This document shows, piece by piece, positions 44,614 through 53,221 of a DNA stretch of 64,000 nt. The stretch's first letter is position 1, and every line of letters begins with the position of its first letter. Under the pieces are notes generated by a model. It did not search any database. It had not been told where the DNA came from and worked only from the letters and a program-made list of their open reading frames with translations. This stretch comes from Pseudomonas sp. ACM7 (GTDB lineage: Bacteria > Pseudomonadota > Gammaproteobacteria > Pseudomonadales > Pseudomonadaceae), in assembly GCF_004136015.1 (NCBI RefSeq), contig NZ_CP024866.1, forward strand, positions 2,362,637-2,426,636. Direction: 5' to 3'. The translations under genes and the position numbers were made by a program.

Positions 44614-45378
44614 ATGACAAGCACTTCGAACAAACCCGAACTTGCCGCCCCGACCCTGGCGCAATCTCACAAGACCTGCATCAACATCACCTCGGCGGCG
44701 CACTTGCTGATCGATGTGGCGCCCTACTCCGGCATGGACGAAGGCGACCTGATCGAATTGTTCTGGGACAACTGCTACGTGGCCTCCAGAGTGCTGACGG
44801 CCGACGATGTCGGTCAACCGGTCCAACTGCGTGTACCCGAGAGCTTCATCGCCAATGGCACCTCACGCATCCGCTACCGGATCATGCAGATCGGGCAAGG
44901 ACCAACCCTTTCAGCCACCAGACGAGTGCAAATCAAACTCGACTGCCCCGGCGGCCAACCGTCGGCGCTGTGCGGCGATGAAAACCAGAGTCTGGAGCCC
45001 GTGAATATCCCCGAGACCATTCGCCGTCAGGGGGTCAATCCGAACCAGATCAAGCGCGGCGTTCCGCTGACCATCGAGCCTTACCTGAACATGGCCGCCG
45101 ACGACGAAATCACCCTGCGCTGGGGCGATGCGCGCATGGATCTGCCACGACTCAAGGCCAGCGATGTCGGCCAGCCGATCCAGGTCTGGGTGCCGCCGGC
45201 GATCATTCTCGAAGCCGGCGAAGACCTGCGGCTGGAAGTGACTTACTGCATCCTCGACCGGGTGGGTAACAACTCCCGCTGGGCACCACCGCGCCGGCTG
45301 AAGATTGGTTGCGCCAATCCCTATTTGAAGGCCCGGCCGAAGGAAATGCTCATGGCCGCCGAACCCCGCAAACGCTGA
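44614..45378 (+). CDS. Protein with two tandem beta-domain repeats, unknown function
   Basis: A 254-residue protein built from an internal duplication. GDLIELFWDNCYVASRVLTADDVGQPVQLRVPESFI...GTSRIRYRIMQ (about 44-92) corresponds to DEITLRWGDARMDLPRLKASDVGQPIQVWVPPAII...EDLRLEVTYCIL (about 163-211). The shared core is D-x-I-x-L-x-W-(x)n-L-x-A-x-D-V-G-Q-P-x-Q-x-x-V-P. The pattern suggests Ig-like or carbohydrate-binding beta-sandwiches. No signal peptide is seen. It is followed by a long hairpin repeat and preceded by AT-rich DNA. Similar repeats occur in Pseudomonas surface or toxin-like proteins, but I cannot confirm a match. Confidence 0.75.
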   Translation: MTSTSNKPELAAPTLAQSHKTCINITSAAHLLIDVAPYSGMDEGDLIELFWDNCYVASRVLTADDVGQPVQLRVPESFIANGTSRIRYRIMQIGQGPTLSATRRVQIKLDCPGGQPSALCGDENQSLEPVNIPETIRRQGVNPNQIKRGVPLTIEPYLNMAADDEITLRWGDARMDLPRLKASDVGQPIQVWVPPAIILEAGEDLRLEVTYCILDRVGNNSRWAPPRRLKIGCANPYLKARPKEMLMAAEPRKR

Positions 45379-45385
45379 GATCCCT

Positions 45386-45530
45386 TGTAGCAGCTGGCGA
45401 AGCCTGCGTTCGGCTGCGCAGCAGTCGTGAAATCAGACACTGCGGTCATTCAGTTAAACCGCGAACTCAGGTTTTGACGACTGCTACGCAGCCGAACGCA
45501 GCCGAACGCAGGCTTCGCCAGCTGCTACAT
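45386..45530. repeat. Long hairpin element, family C
   Basis: TGTAGCAGCTGGCGAAGCCT... and ...AGGCTTCGCCAGCTGCTACA pair over ~40 bases. One arm carries a tandem duplication of GCAGCCGAAC (CAGCCGAACGCAGCCGAACG), absent from the other arm. Confidence 0.75.
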
Positions 45531-45747
45531 GAATCTGTGGCACCGCCTTCTATGCATATTCCTAAAAGTTAGTTTATTAATTTTTTATACACGCTTAGGG
45601 TATATGCACCGGACCACCGGACATTCTTGTTTTCGTTCGTCGCAACCCTCGCGACGTTTCCATGAGATGTGAGGTAGGTATGGTCCGGAACACAATCACC
45701 CCAGTGCAGATCGCCAGGGCATTGCGTGCAGCCAAGGAGCGGCACTG

Positions 45748-46989
45748 ATGTCCAGTCTGGCAGATGCAATCGTTCAGAGTGATCTGGACATCGCCCCCCT
45801 GTTGTTGCCCGCGCAGGTCTTGCGCAACGACGCACAAGCCATCAAGGCCGCCCATGAGCTGGCGCAAGTCGCCCGCCTGCAAGCGGCCAAACGCGACCAG
45901 CAGCGCAAGCTGCCGTGGTCGGAAATCGAACAATTCACCCGCAGTGGTTTGGGCAGCATTGCTATCCCGCGTGAGTACGGTGGCCCGCAGGTTTCGTTCG
46001 TCACTTTGGCCGAAGTCTTCGCGATCATTTCCGCGGCCGACCCGGCACTGGGACAGATCCCGCAGAACCAGTTCGGCATTCTCAACCTGGTGCTCGGCAG
46101 CGCCACTGAATCGCAAAAAAAGCAGCTGTTCAAAAGCGTGCTCGACGGCTGGCGGATCGGTAACGCGGGCCCTGAGCGCGGCACCAAAAACACCCTTGAA
46201 CTCAAGGCGCGAATCACCGCCAGCGGCGACGGCTTCGTCCTCAACGGGCAGAAGTTCTATTCCACCGGCGCCCTGTTCGCCCACTGGGTCGCCGTCAAGG
46301 CGCTGAACGACGACGGCAAACAAGTGCTGGCCTTCGTCCGCCGCGGTACACCGGGCCTGCGCATCGTTGATGACTGGTCGGGGTTCGGTCAACGCACCAC
46401 CGCCAGCGGCACCCTTTTGCTCAACAACGTGCAAGTCGACGCCGAGCTGGTGGTGGATAACTGGAAGATCAACGACAGCCCGAACATTCAGGGTGCCGTG
46501 TCGCAGCTGATTCAAGCAGCCATTGACGCCGGCATCGCCCGGGGCGCCATCGACGACGCCATCGATTTCGTGAAAACCCGTGCACGGCCGTGGATCGACG
46601 CCAAGGTCGAACGGGCCAGCGACGACCTGTATGTGATCGCCGACATCGGCAAGCTGAAGATCGAACTGCACGCCGCCGAAGCGCTGTTGCGCAAGGCCGG
46701 GCAAGTGCTCGATCAGGTCAACGCCGCGCCGCTTACCGCCGAGTCCGCCGCCCGTGCGTCGATTGCCGTGGCCGAAGCCAAAGTGCTGACCACCGAGATC
46801 TCGCTGCTGGCCAGCGAAAAGCTTTTCGAACTGGCCGGCAGCCGCGCCACCCTCGCCGAATTCAACCTTGATCGCCATTGGCGCAACGCCCGCGTGCACA
46901 CGCTGCACGATCCGGTGCGCTGGAAATACCACGCCGTCGGGACTTATCACCTGAACGGCACGCTGCCCGCTCGCCACTCCTGGATTTAA
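45748..46989 (+). CDS. sfnB: SfnB-type sulfur acquisition oxidoreductase, copy 1
   Basis: A 413-residue acyl-CoA-dehydrogenase-fold flavoenzyme of the SfnB family, which supports use of sulfones such as dimethyl sulfone. Typical are IPREYGGPQVSFVTLAEVFAIISAADPALGQIPQNQFG, NGQKFYSTGALFAHW, VDDWSGFGQRTTASGT and the C-terminal HWRNARVHTLHDPVRWKYHAVG (family hallmark). The AT-rich block at 45570-45605 may be a CysB-type promoter. It is followed after 23 bp by a second copy, then an FMN monooxygenase: a desulfurisation operon. Confidence 0.92.
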   Translation: MSSLADAIVQSDLDIAPLLLPAQVLRNDAQAIKAAHELAQVARLQAAKRDQQRKLPWSEIEQFTRSGLGSIAIPREYGGPQVSFVTLAEVFAIISAADPALGQIPQNQFGILNLVLGSATESQKKQLFKSVLDGWRIGNAGPERGTKNTLELKARITASGDGFVLNGQKFYSTGALFAHWVAVKALNDDGKQVLAFVRRGTPGLRIVDDWSGFGQRTTASGTLLLNNVQVDAELVVDNWKINDSPNIQGAVSQLIQAAIDAGIARGAIDDAIDFVKTRARPWIDAKVERASDDLYVIADIGKLKIELHAAEALLRKAGQVLDQVNAAPLTAESAARASIAVAEAKVLTTEISLLASEKLFELAGSRATLAEFNLDRHWRNARVHTLHDPVRWKYHAVGTYHLNGTLPARHSWI

Positions 46990-47012
46990 CGACCAGATCT
47001 CTGGAGAAACAC

Positions 47013-48206
47013 ATGACTCTTTCTCACCACGTCGCGGTCATAACCAGCGATGAGCAAGCCCTGATCGTCGCCAGTGACTTGGCCGAAGATTTCAAACGCG
47101 ACAGCGCCCTGCGCGACCGCGAACGCCGTTTGCCACACCCGGAACTGGAAGTGTTTTCCCGCTCGGGTCTTTGGGGCATCAGCGTGCCAAAAGAATACGG
47201 CGGCGCCGGGGTTTCCAACGTCACCCTGGCCAAGGTGATCGCGCTGATCGCCCAGGCTGATGGCTCGCTCGGCCAGATCCCGCAGAACCATTTCTACGCG
47301 CTCGAAGTGCTGCGTGTGAACGGCAGCGAAGAGCAGAAAAAACGCCTGTACGCGGAAGTGCTGGCCGGCCAACGCTTCGGCAATGCCCTCGCGGAACTCG
47401 GCACCAAAACTGCCCATGACCGCGTCACCAGCCTGACCCGCAACGGTGACGGTTACCGCATCAACGGCCGCAAGTTTTACGCCACGGGCGCGATTTATGC
47501 CCAACGCATTCCGACGTCGGTCGTGGACGAAAACGGTGTTCAGCAACTCGCTTTCGTCCCTCGTAACGCCAAGGGTCTGACAGTGATCGACGACTGGAGC
47601 GGCTTCGGCCAGCGCACCACCGGCAGCGGTTCGGTGGTGTTTGAAGATGTCTACGTCGCCGCCGAAGACGTGATCCCGTTTCAGAGCGCGTTCGAGCGCC
47701 CGACCACCGTCGGCCCGTTGGCGCAGATTCTTCACGCCGCCATCGACACCGGTATCGCCCGCGCCGCCTATGAAGATGCCCTGCATTTCGTGCGCACCAA
47801 GACCCGGCCGTGGATCGATTCCGGCAACGACAAAGCCACCGAGGACCCGCTGACCATCAAGAGCTTCGGCCACTTGAGCATTCGTCTGCACGCCACCGAA
47901 GCCTTGCTGGAACGCTCGGGCGAACTCCTCGACAAGGCGCAGGTCGACACCAACGCCGAGACCGTCGCCGCCGCGTCGATTGCCGTCGCCGAAGCCCGCG
48001 CCATCAGCACCGAGATTTCTCTCGCCGCTGGCAGCACGCTGTTTGAACTGGCCGGCAGCCAGGCAACCCTGATCGAACATGGTCTGGATCGCCACTGGCG
48101 CAACGCTCGGGTACACACGCTGCACGACCCTGTGCGCTGGAAGTATCACGCGGTCGGCAATTACTACCTCAACGATGAAAACCCGCCACTGCGGGGGACC
48201 ATCTGA
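47013..48206 (+). CDS. sfnB: SfnB-type sulfur acquisition oxidoreductase, copy 2
   Basis: A 397-residue paralogue of the preceding gene. Shared blocks are PKEYGGAGVSNVTLAKVIALIAQADGSLGQIPQNHF, NGRKFYATGAIYAQ, IDDWSGFGQRTTGSGS and RHWRNARVHTLHDPVRWKYHAVGNYYLN. ATG at 47013 with GGAG 8 nt upstream is used, not the earlier in-frame codon at 46878, which lies inside copy 1. The stop overlaps the monooxygenase start. The two copies may form a heteromer or act on different intermediates. Confidence 0.92.
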   Translation: MTLSHHVAVITSDEQALIVASDLAEDFKRDSALRDRERRLPHPELEVFSRSGLWGISVPKEYGGAGVSNVTLAKVIALIAQADGSLGQIPQNHFYALEVLRVNGSEEQKKRLYAEVLAGQRFGNALAELGTKTAHDRVTSLTRNGDGYRINGRKFYATGAIYAQRIPTSVVDENGVQQLAFVPRNAKGLTVIDDWSGFGQRTTGSGSVVFEDVYVAAEDVIPFQSAFERPTTVGPLAQILHAAIDTGIARAAYEDALHFVRTKTRPWIDSGNDKATEDPLTIKSFGHLSIRLHATEALLERSGELLDKAQVDTNAETVAAASIAVAEARAISTEISLAAGSTLFELAGSQATLIEHGLDRHWRNARVHTLHDPVRWKYHAVGNYYLNDENPPLRGTI

Positions 48207-49564
48207 TGGCCGATGCCAAAAAGAAGATCCTGCTCAACGCGTTCAACATGAACTGCATCGGGCACATCAACCATGGCCTGTGGACGCATCCACGGGACAC
48301 TTCAACCCAATACAAGACGATCGAATACTGGACCGAACTGGCACAACTTTTAGAGCGAGGCCTGTTCGACGGTTTGTTCATCGCCGACATCGTCGGCGTG
48401 TACGACGTCTACCAAAACTCGGTGGACGTGCCGCTCAAAGAGTCGATCCAACTTCCGGTCAACGACCCGCTGCTGCTGGTCTCGGCCATGGCCGCAGTCA
48501 CAAAAAACCTTGGCTTCGGCCTCACCGCCAACCTGACGTACGAGCCGCCCTATCTGTTCGCCCGACGCATGTCCACGCTCGATCACCTGAGCCGTGGCCG
48601 GGTCGGCTGGAATATCGTCACCGGCTACCTCGACAGCGCCGCCAAGGCCATGGGTTTGAGTGAACAGGTGGAACACGACTGTCGTTACGACCAGGCCGAT
48701 GAATACCTGCAAGTGCTCTACAAACTCTGGGAAGGCAGCTGGGAAAACGGCGCGGTGCTTAACGATCCGCAGCAGCGGATCTACGCGCAGCCCGAGAAAG
48801 TGCACAAGGTCGAGCACAAGGGCGAGTTCTATCAGGTCGAGGGTTATCACCTCTGCGAACCGTCGCCGCAGCGCACACCGGTGCTGTTCCAGGCCGGCAG
48901 TTCGGATCGCGGTTTGCTGTTCGCCGGGCGACATGCCGAGTGCGTGTTCATCAGCGGCCAGAACAAACCGTCGACCAAGGTTCAAGTGGACAAGGTGCGC
49001 GCCAGTGCCGTCGAGGCCGGGCGCAACCCCGAGGACATCAAGGTGTTCATGGGGCTGAACGTGATTGTCGGCGAAACCGAAGAGCTGGCCTGGGCCAAGC
49101 ACGCCGAGTACTTGAGCTACGCCAGTGCCGAGGCCGGCGTGGCGCATTTCTCGGCCTCCACCGGGATCGATTTCTCCGAATACGAAATCGACGAACCGAT
49201 CCAGTACGTGAAGAGCAACGCGATCCAGTCCGCCACCAAGAACTTGCAAAACAACGACTGGACCCGCCGCAAATTACTCGAGCAACACGCGCTTGGTGGT
49301 CGCTACATCACCGTGGTGGGTTCGCCTGAGCAAGTGGCTGATGAGCTGGAATCGTGGATCACGGAAACCGGTCTGGATGGCTTCAACCTGACTCGGATTG
49401 TCACGCCGGAAAGCTATTTGGATTTCATCGATTTGGTAATTCCGGAGTTGCAACGCCGAGGGTCGTACAAGACCGCTTACGACCCTGGCAGCCTGCGGGA
49501 AAAACTGTTTCACGGGGAGGCGCATTTGCCTGAGCAACATACCGGGTCCGCGTTCCGCCGCTAA
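48206..49564 (+). CDS. FMNH2-dependent monooxygenase (NtaA/SnaA/DszA/SoxA type)
   Basis: A 452-residue bacterial-luciferase-fold oxygenase. NAFNMNCIGHINHGLWTHP, LLERGLFDGLFIADIVGVYD, LGFGLTANLTYEPPYLFARRMSTLDHLSRGRVGWNIVTGYLDSAAKAMG and FQAGSSDRGLLFAGRHAECVFI are the NtaA/DszA family blocks. It uses reduced FMN from a separate reductase, not encoded here, to oxidise an organosulfur or amino-polycarboxylate-like compound. Its place between two SfnB genes and metQNI argues for an organosulfur substrate. ATG overlaps the sfnB stop. Confidence 0.92.
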   Translation: MADAKKKILLNAFNMNCIGHINHGLWTHPRDTSTQYKTIEYWTELAQLLERGLFDGLFIADIVGVYDVYQNSVDVPLKESIQLPVNDPLLLVSAMAAVTKNLGFGLTANLTYEPPYLFARRMSTLDHLSRGRVGWNIVTGYLDSAAKAMGLSEQVEHDCRYDQADEYLQVLYKLWEGSWENGAVLNDPQQRIYAQPEKVHKVEHKGEFYQVEGYHLCEPSPQRTPVLFQAGSSDRGLLFAGRHAECVFISGQNKPSTKVQVDKVRASAVEAGRNPEDIKVFMGLNVIVGETEELAWAKHAEYLSYASAEAGVAHFSASTGIDFSEYEIDEPIQYVKSNAIQSATKNLQNNDWTRRKLLEQHALGGRYITVVGSPEQVADELESWITETGLDGFNLTRIVTPESYLDFIDLVIPELQRRGSYKTAYDPGSLREKLFHGEAHLPEQHTGSAFRR

Positions 49565-49568
49565 AAGC

Positions 49569-49655
49569 ATCGCGAGCAAGCTCGCTCCCACATTGGATCT
49601 CGGGTGTTCACACAATCCCTGTGGGAGCGAGCTTGTTCCGGGCGGCGTTCCGACG
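49569..49655. repeat. REP-type inverted pair, family A
   Basis: ATCGCGAGCAAGCTCGCTCC and an inverse copy ending in the CGGGCGGCGTTCCGACGATG variant, between the monooxygenase and metQ. Confidence 0.8.
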
Positions 49656-49706
49656 ATGAGGCCCGACCAAGCACCACACAACTATGCACTGACTGGAAAA
49701 CCCATC

Positions 49707-50516
49707 ATGAAAAAGACCTACCTCTCTCACCCAGTCAAAGCACTGGCCCTGGCCCTCGGCCTTTTCAGCTCCATCACCTTCGCCGCCGACGCGCCGCTGA
49801 AGGTCGGCACCACCGCCGCTTTCGCCATTCCCCTGGAAGCTGCCGTCGAAGAAGCCAAGAAACAGGGCCTGCAAGTCGACCTGGTGGAGTTCAGCGACTG
49901 GATCGCCCCCAACGTCAGCCTCGCTGCCGGTGACATTGACGTGAACTACTTCCAGCACGTCCCGTTCCTGGAAAACGCCAAGGCCGCCGCCGGTTTTGAC
50001 CTGGTGCCGTTCGCGCCGGGGATCATCAACAACGTCGGCCTCTACTCGAAGAAATACAAAAGCTTCGACGAGTTCCCAGAAGGCGCCAGCGTGGCGATCG
50101 CCAATGACCCGATCAACAGCGGTCGTGGTTTGCAACTGTTGGCCAAGGCCGGACTGATCACGCTCAAACCGGGTGTCGGCTACAAAGCCACCGAAGAAGA
50201 CATCATCGCCAACCCGAAGAAGATCAAAATCCTTCAGGTCGAAGCCGTGCAACTGGTGCGCGCCTATGACGACGCCGATCTGGTCCAGGGTTACCCAGCC
50301 TACATTCGCCTGTCGAAGACCTTCGATGCCGGCTCCGCCCTGCTGTTCGACGGTCTCGATCACAAGGAATACGTGATCCAGTTCGTGATCCAGCCGAAAA
50401 GCAAAACCGACCCGCGCCTGATCAAATTCGTCGACATCTACCAGCATTCACCGGCCGTTCGTGCAGCGCTGGATAAAGCCCATGGCAAGCTCTATCAAGC
50501 TGGCTGGGAAAGCTGA
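49707..50516 (+). CDS. metQ: MetQ/NlpA family substrate-binding protein
   Basis: A 269-residue solute-binding protein of the MetQ/NlpA family. Signal peptide [17 protein letters not shown] has no lipobox Cys. [74 protein letters not shown] and [14 protein letters not shown] follow. It should bind methionine or a related sulfur compound. ATG at 49707 (MKKTYLSHP); upstream codons run through REP DNA. First gene of metQ-metN-metI. Confidence 0.92.
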   Translation: MKKTYLSHPVKALALALGLFSSITFAADAPLKVGTTAAFAIPLEAAVEEAKKQGLQVDLVEFSDWIAPNVSLAAGDIDVNYFQHVPFLENAKAAAGFDLVPFAPGIINNVGLYSKKYKSFDEFPEGASVAIANDPINSGRGLQLLAKAGLITLKPGVGYKATEEDIIANPKKIKILQVEAVQLVRAYDDADLVQGYPAYIRLSKTFDAGSALLFDGLDHKEYVIQFVIQPKSKTDPRLIKFVDIYQHSPAVRAALDKAHGKLYQAGWES

Positions 50517-50518
50517 AT

Positions 50519-51640
50519 ATGACGGCAGCCACCCAACTGCGACTGGAAACTCCAGAGCCCCACAAAGTCGAACAGACCGAACTGCATCCAGCGCTCAACC
50601 GCGCTCACGTGCGCTTCATCGGCCTGGGCAAAACCTACAACGGCCAGCTAGGTCCGGTGGCGGCCCTGCACGGCATCGACCTGGCGATCCAGCGCGGCGA
50701 GGTGTTCGGCATCATCGGCCGTAGCGGCGCCGGCAAGTCGTCGCTGATTCGCACGATCAACCGTCTGGAACAACCGAGCACGGGGCGCGTGCTGATCGAT
50801 CAGGTCGACATCGGCGAGTTCGATGAAGACCGCTTGGTGGCGCTGCGTCGGCGCATCGGCATGATCTTCCAGCACTTCAACCTGATGTCGGCCAAGACGG
50901 TTTGGCAGAACGTCGAATTGCCGTTGAAAGTCGCCGGTGTGCCGAAGGAAAAACGCGAGCAGAAAGTCCGCGAATTGCTGGAACTGGTGGGCCTGCAAGA
51001 GAAACACAAGGCCTATCCGGCGCAGCTGTCCGGCGGGCAGAAACAGCGCGTCGGCATCGCCCGCGCCTTGGTGCATGACCCGGCGATTCTGCTGTGCGAC
51101 GAAGCCACCTCGGCGCTGGACCCGGAAACCACGCAATCAATCCTCGGCCTGCTGCGCGAGATCAATCAGCGCCTGGGCCTGACCATCGTGCTGATCACCC
51201 ACGAGATGGCGGTGATCCGCGATATCTGCGACCGAGTCGTGGTGCTGGAGCACGGGCGAATCGTCGAACAAGGGCCGGTCTGGGAAGTCTTTGGCAACCC
51301 GCAGCACGAGGTCAGCAAAACCTTGCTGGCGCCGTTGCAACATGGTTTGCCGGAAGAATTGCAAAGCCGCTTGCAGGCACATCCACAGTCCTCGGACGCC
51401 GCTGTTGTGCTGCGTTTGCAGTTCACCGGCAGTGCGAGCGACGAGCCAGACTTGGCCGCGTTGTTCAGTGCCCTCGGCGGTCGCGTGCGCTTGCTGCAAG
51501 GTGGCGTGGAACGGATTCAGGGCCATGCCCTCGGGCAATTGCTGCTGGCGGTGACCGGTTCCTCCCTCGGCGCAGAGGACTTGCGTCAACGCGCCGGCCA
51601 CTGGGCGCAACAGGTGGAGGTGCTGGGTTATGTGGTTTGA
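50519..51640 (+). CDS. metN: MetN-type ABC transporter ATP-binding protein
   Basis: A 373-residue ATPase. It shows Walker [11 protein letters not shown]-loop [14 protein letters not shown], signature [15 protein letters not shown], Walker [16 protein letters not shown] and [12 protein letters not shown]-terminal NIL domain (~300-373) is the methionine-sensing regulatory domain of MetN. An N-terminal ~30-residue extension precedes the usual start. The stop overlaps metI by 11 bp. Transports methionine or an analogue. Confidence 0.94.
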   Translation: MTAATQLRLETPEPHKVEQTELHPALNRAHVRFIGLGKTYNGQLGPVAALHGIDLAIQRGEVFGIIGRSGAGKSSLIRTINRLEQPSTGRVLIDQVDIGEFDEDRLVALRRRIGMIFQHFNLMSAKTVWQNVELPLKVAGVPKEKREQKVRELLELVGLQEKHKAYPAQLSGGQKQRVGIARALVHDPAILLCDEATSALDPETTQSILGLLREINQRLGLTIVLITHEMAVIRDICDRVVVLEHGRIVEQGPVWEVFGNPQHEVSKTLLAPLQHGLPEELQSRLQAHPQSSDAAVVLRLQFTGSASDEPDLAALFSALGGRVRLLQGGVERIQGHALGQLLLAVTGSSLGAEDLRQRAGHWAQQVEVLGYVV

Positions 51641-52274
51641 TCGCTTGCTGCAAGGCTTCATCGACACCTTCCTGATGGTCGGCGTGTCGTCATTGATCGC
51701 GCTGCTGGCGGGCATTCCGCTGGCGGTGATTCTGGTCACCAGCTCCAAGGGCGGGATCTATGAAGCGCCGGCGCTGAACCGTGCGTTGGGCGCGTTCGTG
51801 AACCTGTTCCGCTCGATTCCGTTTCTGATTTTGATGGTGGCGCTGATTCCGTTTACGCGGTTGATCGTCGGCACCACGTACGGCGTTTGGGCCGCTGTGG
51901 TACCGCTGACCATTGCCGCCACGCCGTTCTTTGCGCGCATTGCCGAAGTCAGTTTGCGTGAGGTTGATCACGGGTTGATCGAAGCGGCGCAGGCGATGGG
52001 TTGCCGGCGCTGGCATATCGTTTGGCATGTGTTGTTGCCCGAGTCGCTGCCGGGGATTGTCGGCGGTTTCACGATTACGTTGGTGACGATGATCAACTCG
52101 TCGGCCATGGCGGGGGCGATTGGTGCCGGCGGGTTGGGCGACATCGCTTATCGGTACGGGTATCAGCGATTTGATAGCCAGATCATGTTGACGGTGATTG
52201 TATTGCTGGTGGTGTTGGTGGCGGCGATTCAATTGGGCGGGGATCGGTTGGCGCGGGGTCTCAATAAGCGTTGA
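51630..52274 (+). CDS. metI: MetI-type ABC transporter permease
   Basis: A 214-residue permease with five helices. The coupling motif is [70 protein letters not shown], characteristic of MetI. It overlaps metN and ends the operon. A REP pair follows. Confidence 0.95.
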   Translation: MWFDRLLQGFIDTFLMVGVSSLIALLAGIPLAVILVTSSKGGIYEAPALNRALGAFVNLFRSIPFLILMVALIPFTRLIVGTTYGVWAAVVPLTIAATPFFARIAEVSLREVDHGLIEAAQAMGCRRWHIVWHVLLPESLPGIVGGFTITLVTMINSSAMAGAIGAGGLGDIAYRYGYQRFDSQIMLTVIVLLVVLVAAIQLGGDRLARGLNKR

Positions 52275-52310
52275 GCCTGGCTGAAGTCATTGGTTGTCAG
52301 TGATACCGCT

Positions 52311-52392
52311 TTCGCGAGCAAGCCCGCTCCCACATTCGACCGCGTTGCCCGGGTGGACGCGATCAAATGTGGGAGCGGGCTTGCTCGCGAAT
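52311..52392. repeat. REP-type inverted pair, family A
   Basis: TTCGCGAGCAAGCCCGCTCC and its inverse, between metI and the methyltransferase gene. Confidence 0.85.
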
Positions 52393-52459
52393 GGCTGCGC
52401 AGCAGCCTTCTGCCTCATGGCGTATATTCGGCGAACTCACATTGCCTGCGCAGCCGACC

Positions 52460-53086
52460 ATGAAACAGACTCCCACCGACCTCGAGCAGATCACCTCCAC
52501 CACCCTGGGCCATTACAACTCGGTGGCTGAAAGTTTTCGCGAAGGGACTCGCGATCATGATGTCAGCCAGAACATTGATGCGCTGCTGCGGCATATTCAG
52601 GGGGAGGCACCGTTCGACATTCTCGACTTTGGCTGTGGGCCGGGTCGTGATTTGCAAACCTTCACGCGCATGGGCCACACCGCTGTCGGGCTTGATGGCT
52701 CGGAGAAGTTTGCGCAGATGGCGCGCGAAGACAGTGGTTGTGAGGTCTGGCAGCAGGATTTTCTGAAGCTGGATTTGCCGGCTGAGCGCTTTGACGGGAT
52801 CTTCGCCAATGCGGTGCTGTTTCATATTCCGCGTCAGGAATTGCCTCGGGTGTTGAAGGAGTTGCGCGGGGCTTTGAAGCCGGGCGGGGTGTTATTCAGT
52901 TCCAATCCGCGTGGCGAGAATCAGGAAGGGTGGAATGGGCCGCGTTATGGGGCGTATCACGATCTTGAGACGTGGCAGCAATTGCTGACGGCGGCGGGGT
53001 TTGTAGAGTTGGAGCATTACTACCGGCCGGCGGGGTTGCCGCGCGAGCAGCAGGCTTGGTTGGCGAGTGTTTGGCGCAAGGTGTAA
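52460..53086 (+). CDS. SAM-dependent class I methyltransferase
   Basis: A 208-residue methyltransferase. Motif I is ILDFGCGPGRDLQTF (SAM-binding Gly-rich loop), motif II GLDGSEKFAQMA, and FDGIFANAVLFHIPRQELPRVLKELRGALKPGGVLFSSNPRG covers motifs post-II and III. ATG at 52460 (MKQTPTDLEQITSTT) is chosen because upstream codons lie in REP DNA. The substrate is not evident. Standalone, between REP pairs. Confidence 0.9.
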   Translation: MKQTPTDLEQITSTTLGHYNSVAESFREGTRDHDVSQNIDALLRHIQGEAPFDILDFGCGPGRDLQTFTRMGHTAVGLDGSEKFAQMAREDSGCEVWQQDFLKLDLPAERFDGIFANAVLFHIPRQELPRVLKELRGALKPGGVLFSSNPRGENQEGWNGPRYGAYHDLETWQQLLTAAGFVELEHYYRPAGLPREQQAWLASVWRKV

Positions 53087-53118
53087 AGCCTTAAGACTTG
53101 CGGTATCTGTACTGGTGC

Positions 53119-53201
53119 CTTCGCGAGCAAGCCCGCTCCCACAGTTGACCGAGTTGTCCAGACTGACGCGACCGAATGTGGGAGCGGGCTTGCTCGCGAA
53201 T
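53119..53201. repeat. REP-type inverted pair, family A
   Basis: CTTCGCGAGCAAGCCCGCTC and its inverse, between the convergent methyltransferase and RND permease genes. Confidence 0.85.
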
Positions 53202-53221
53202 AGAGCGCGAAGCGCTCGCCG

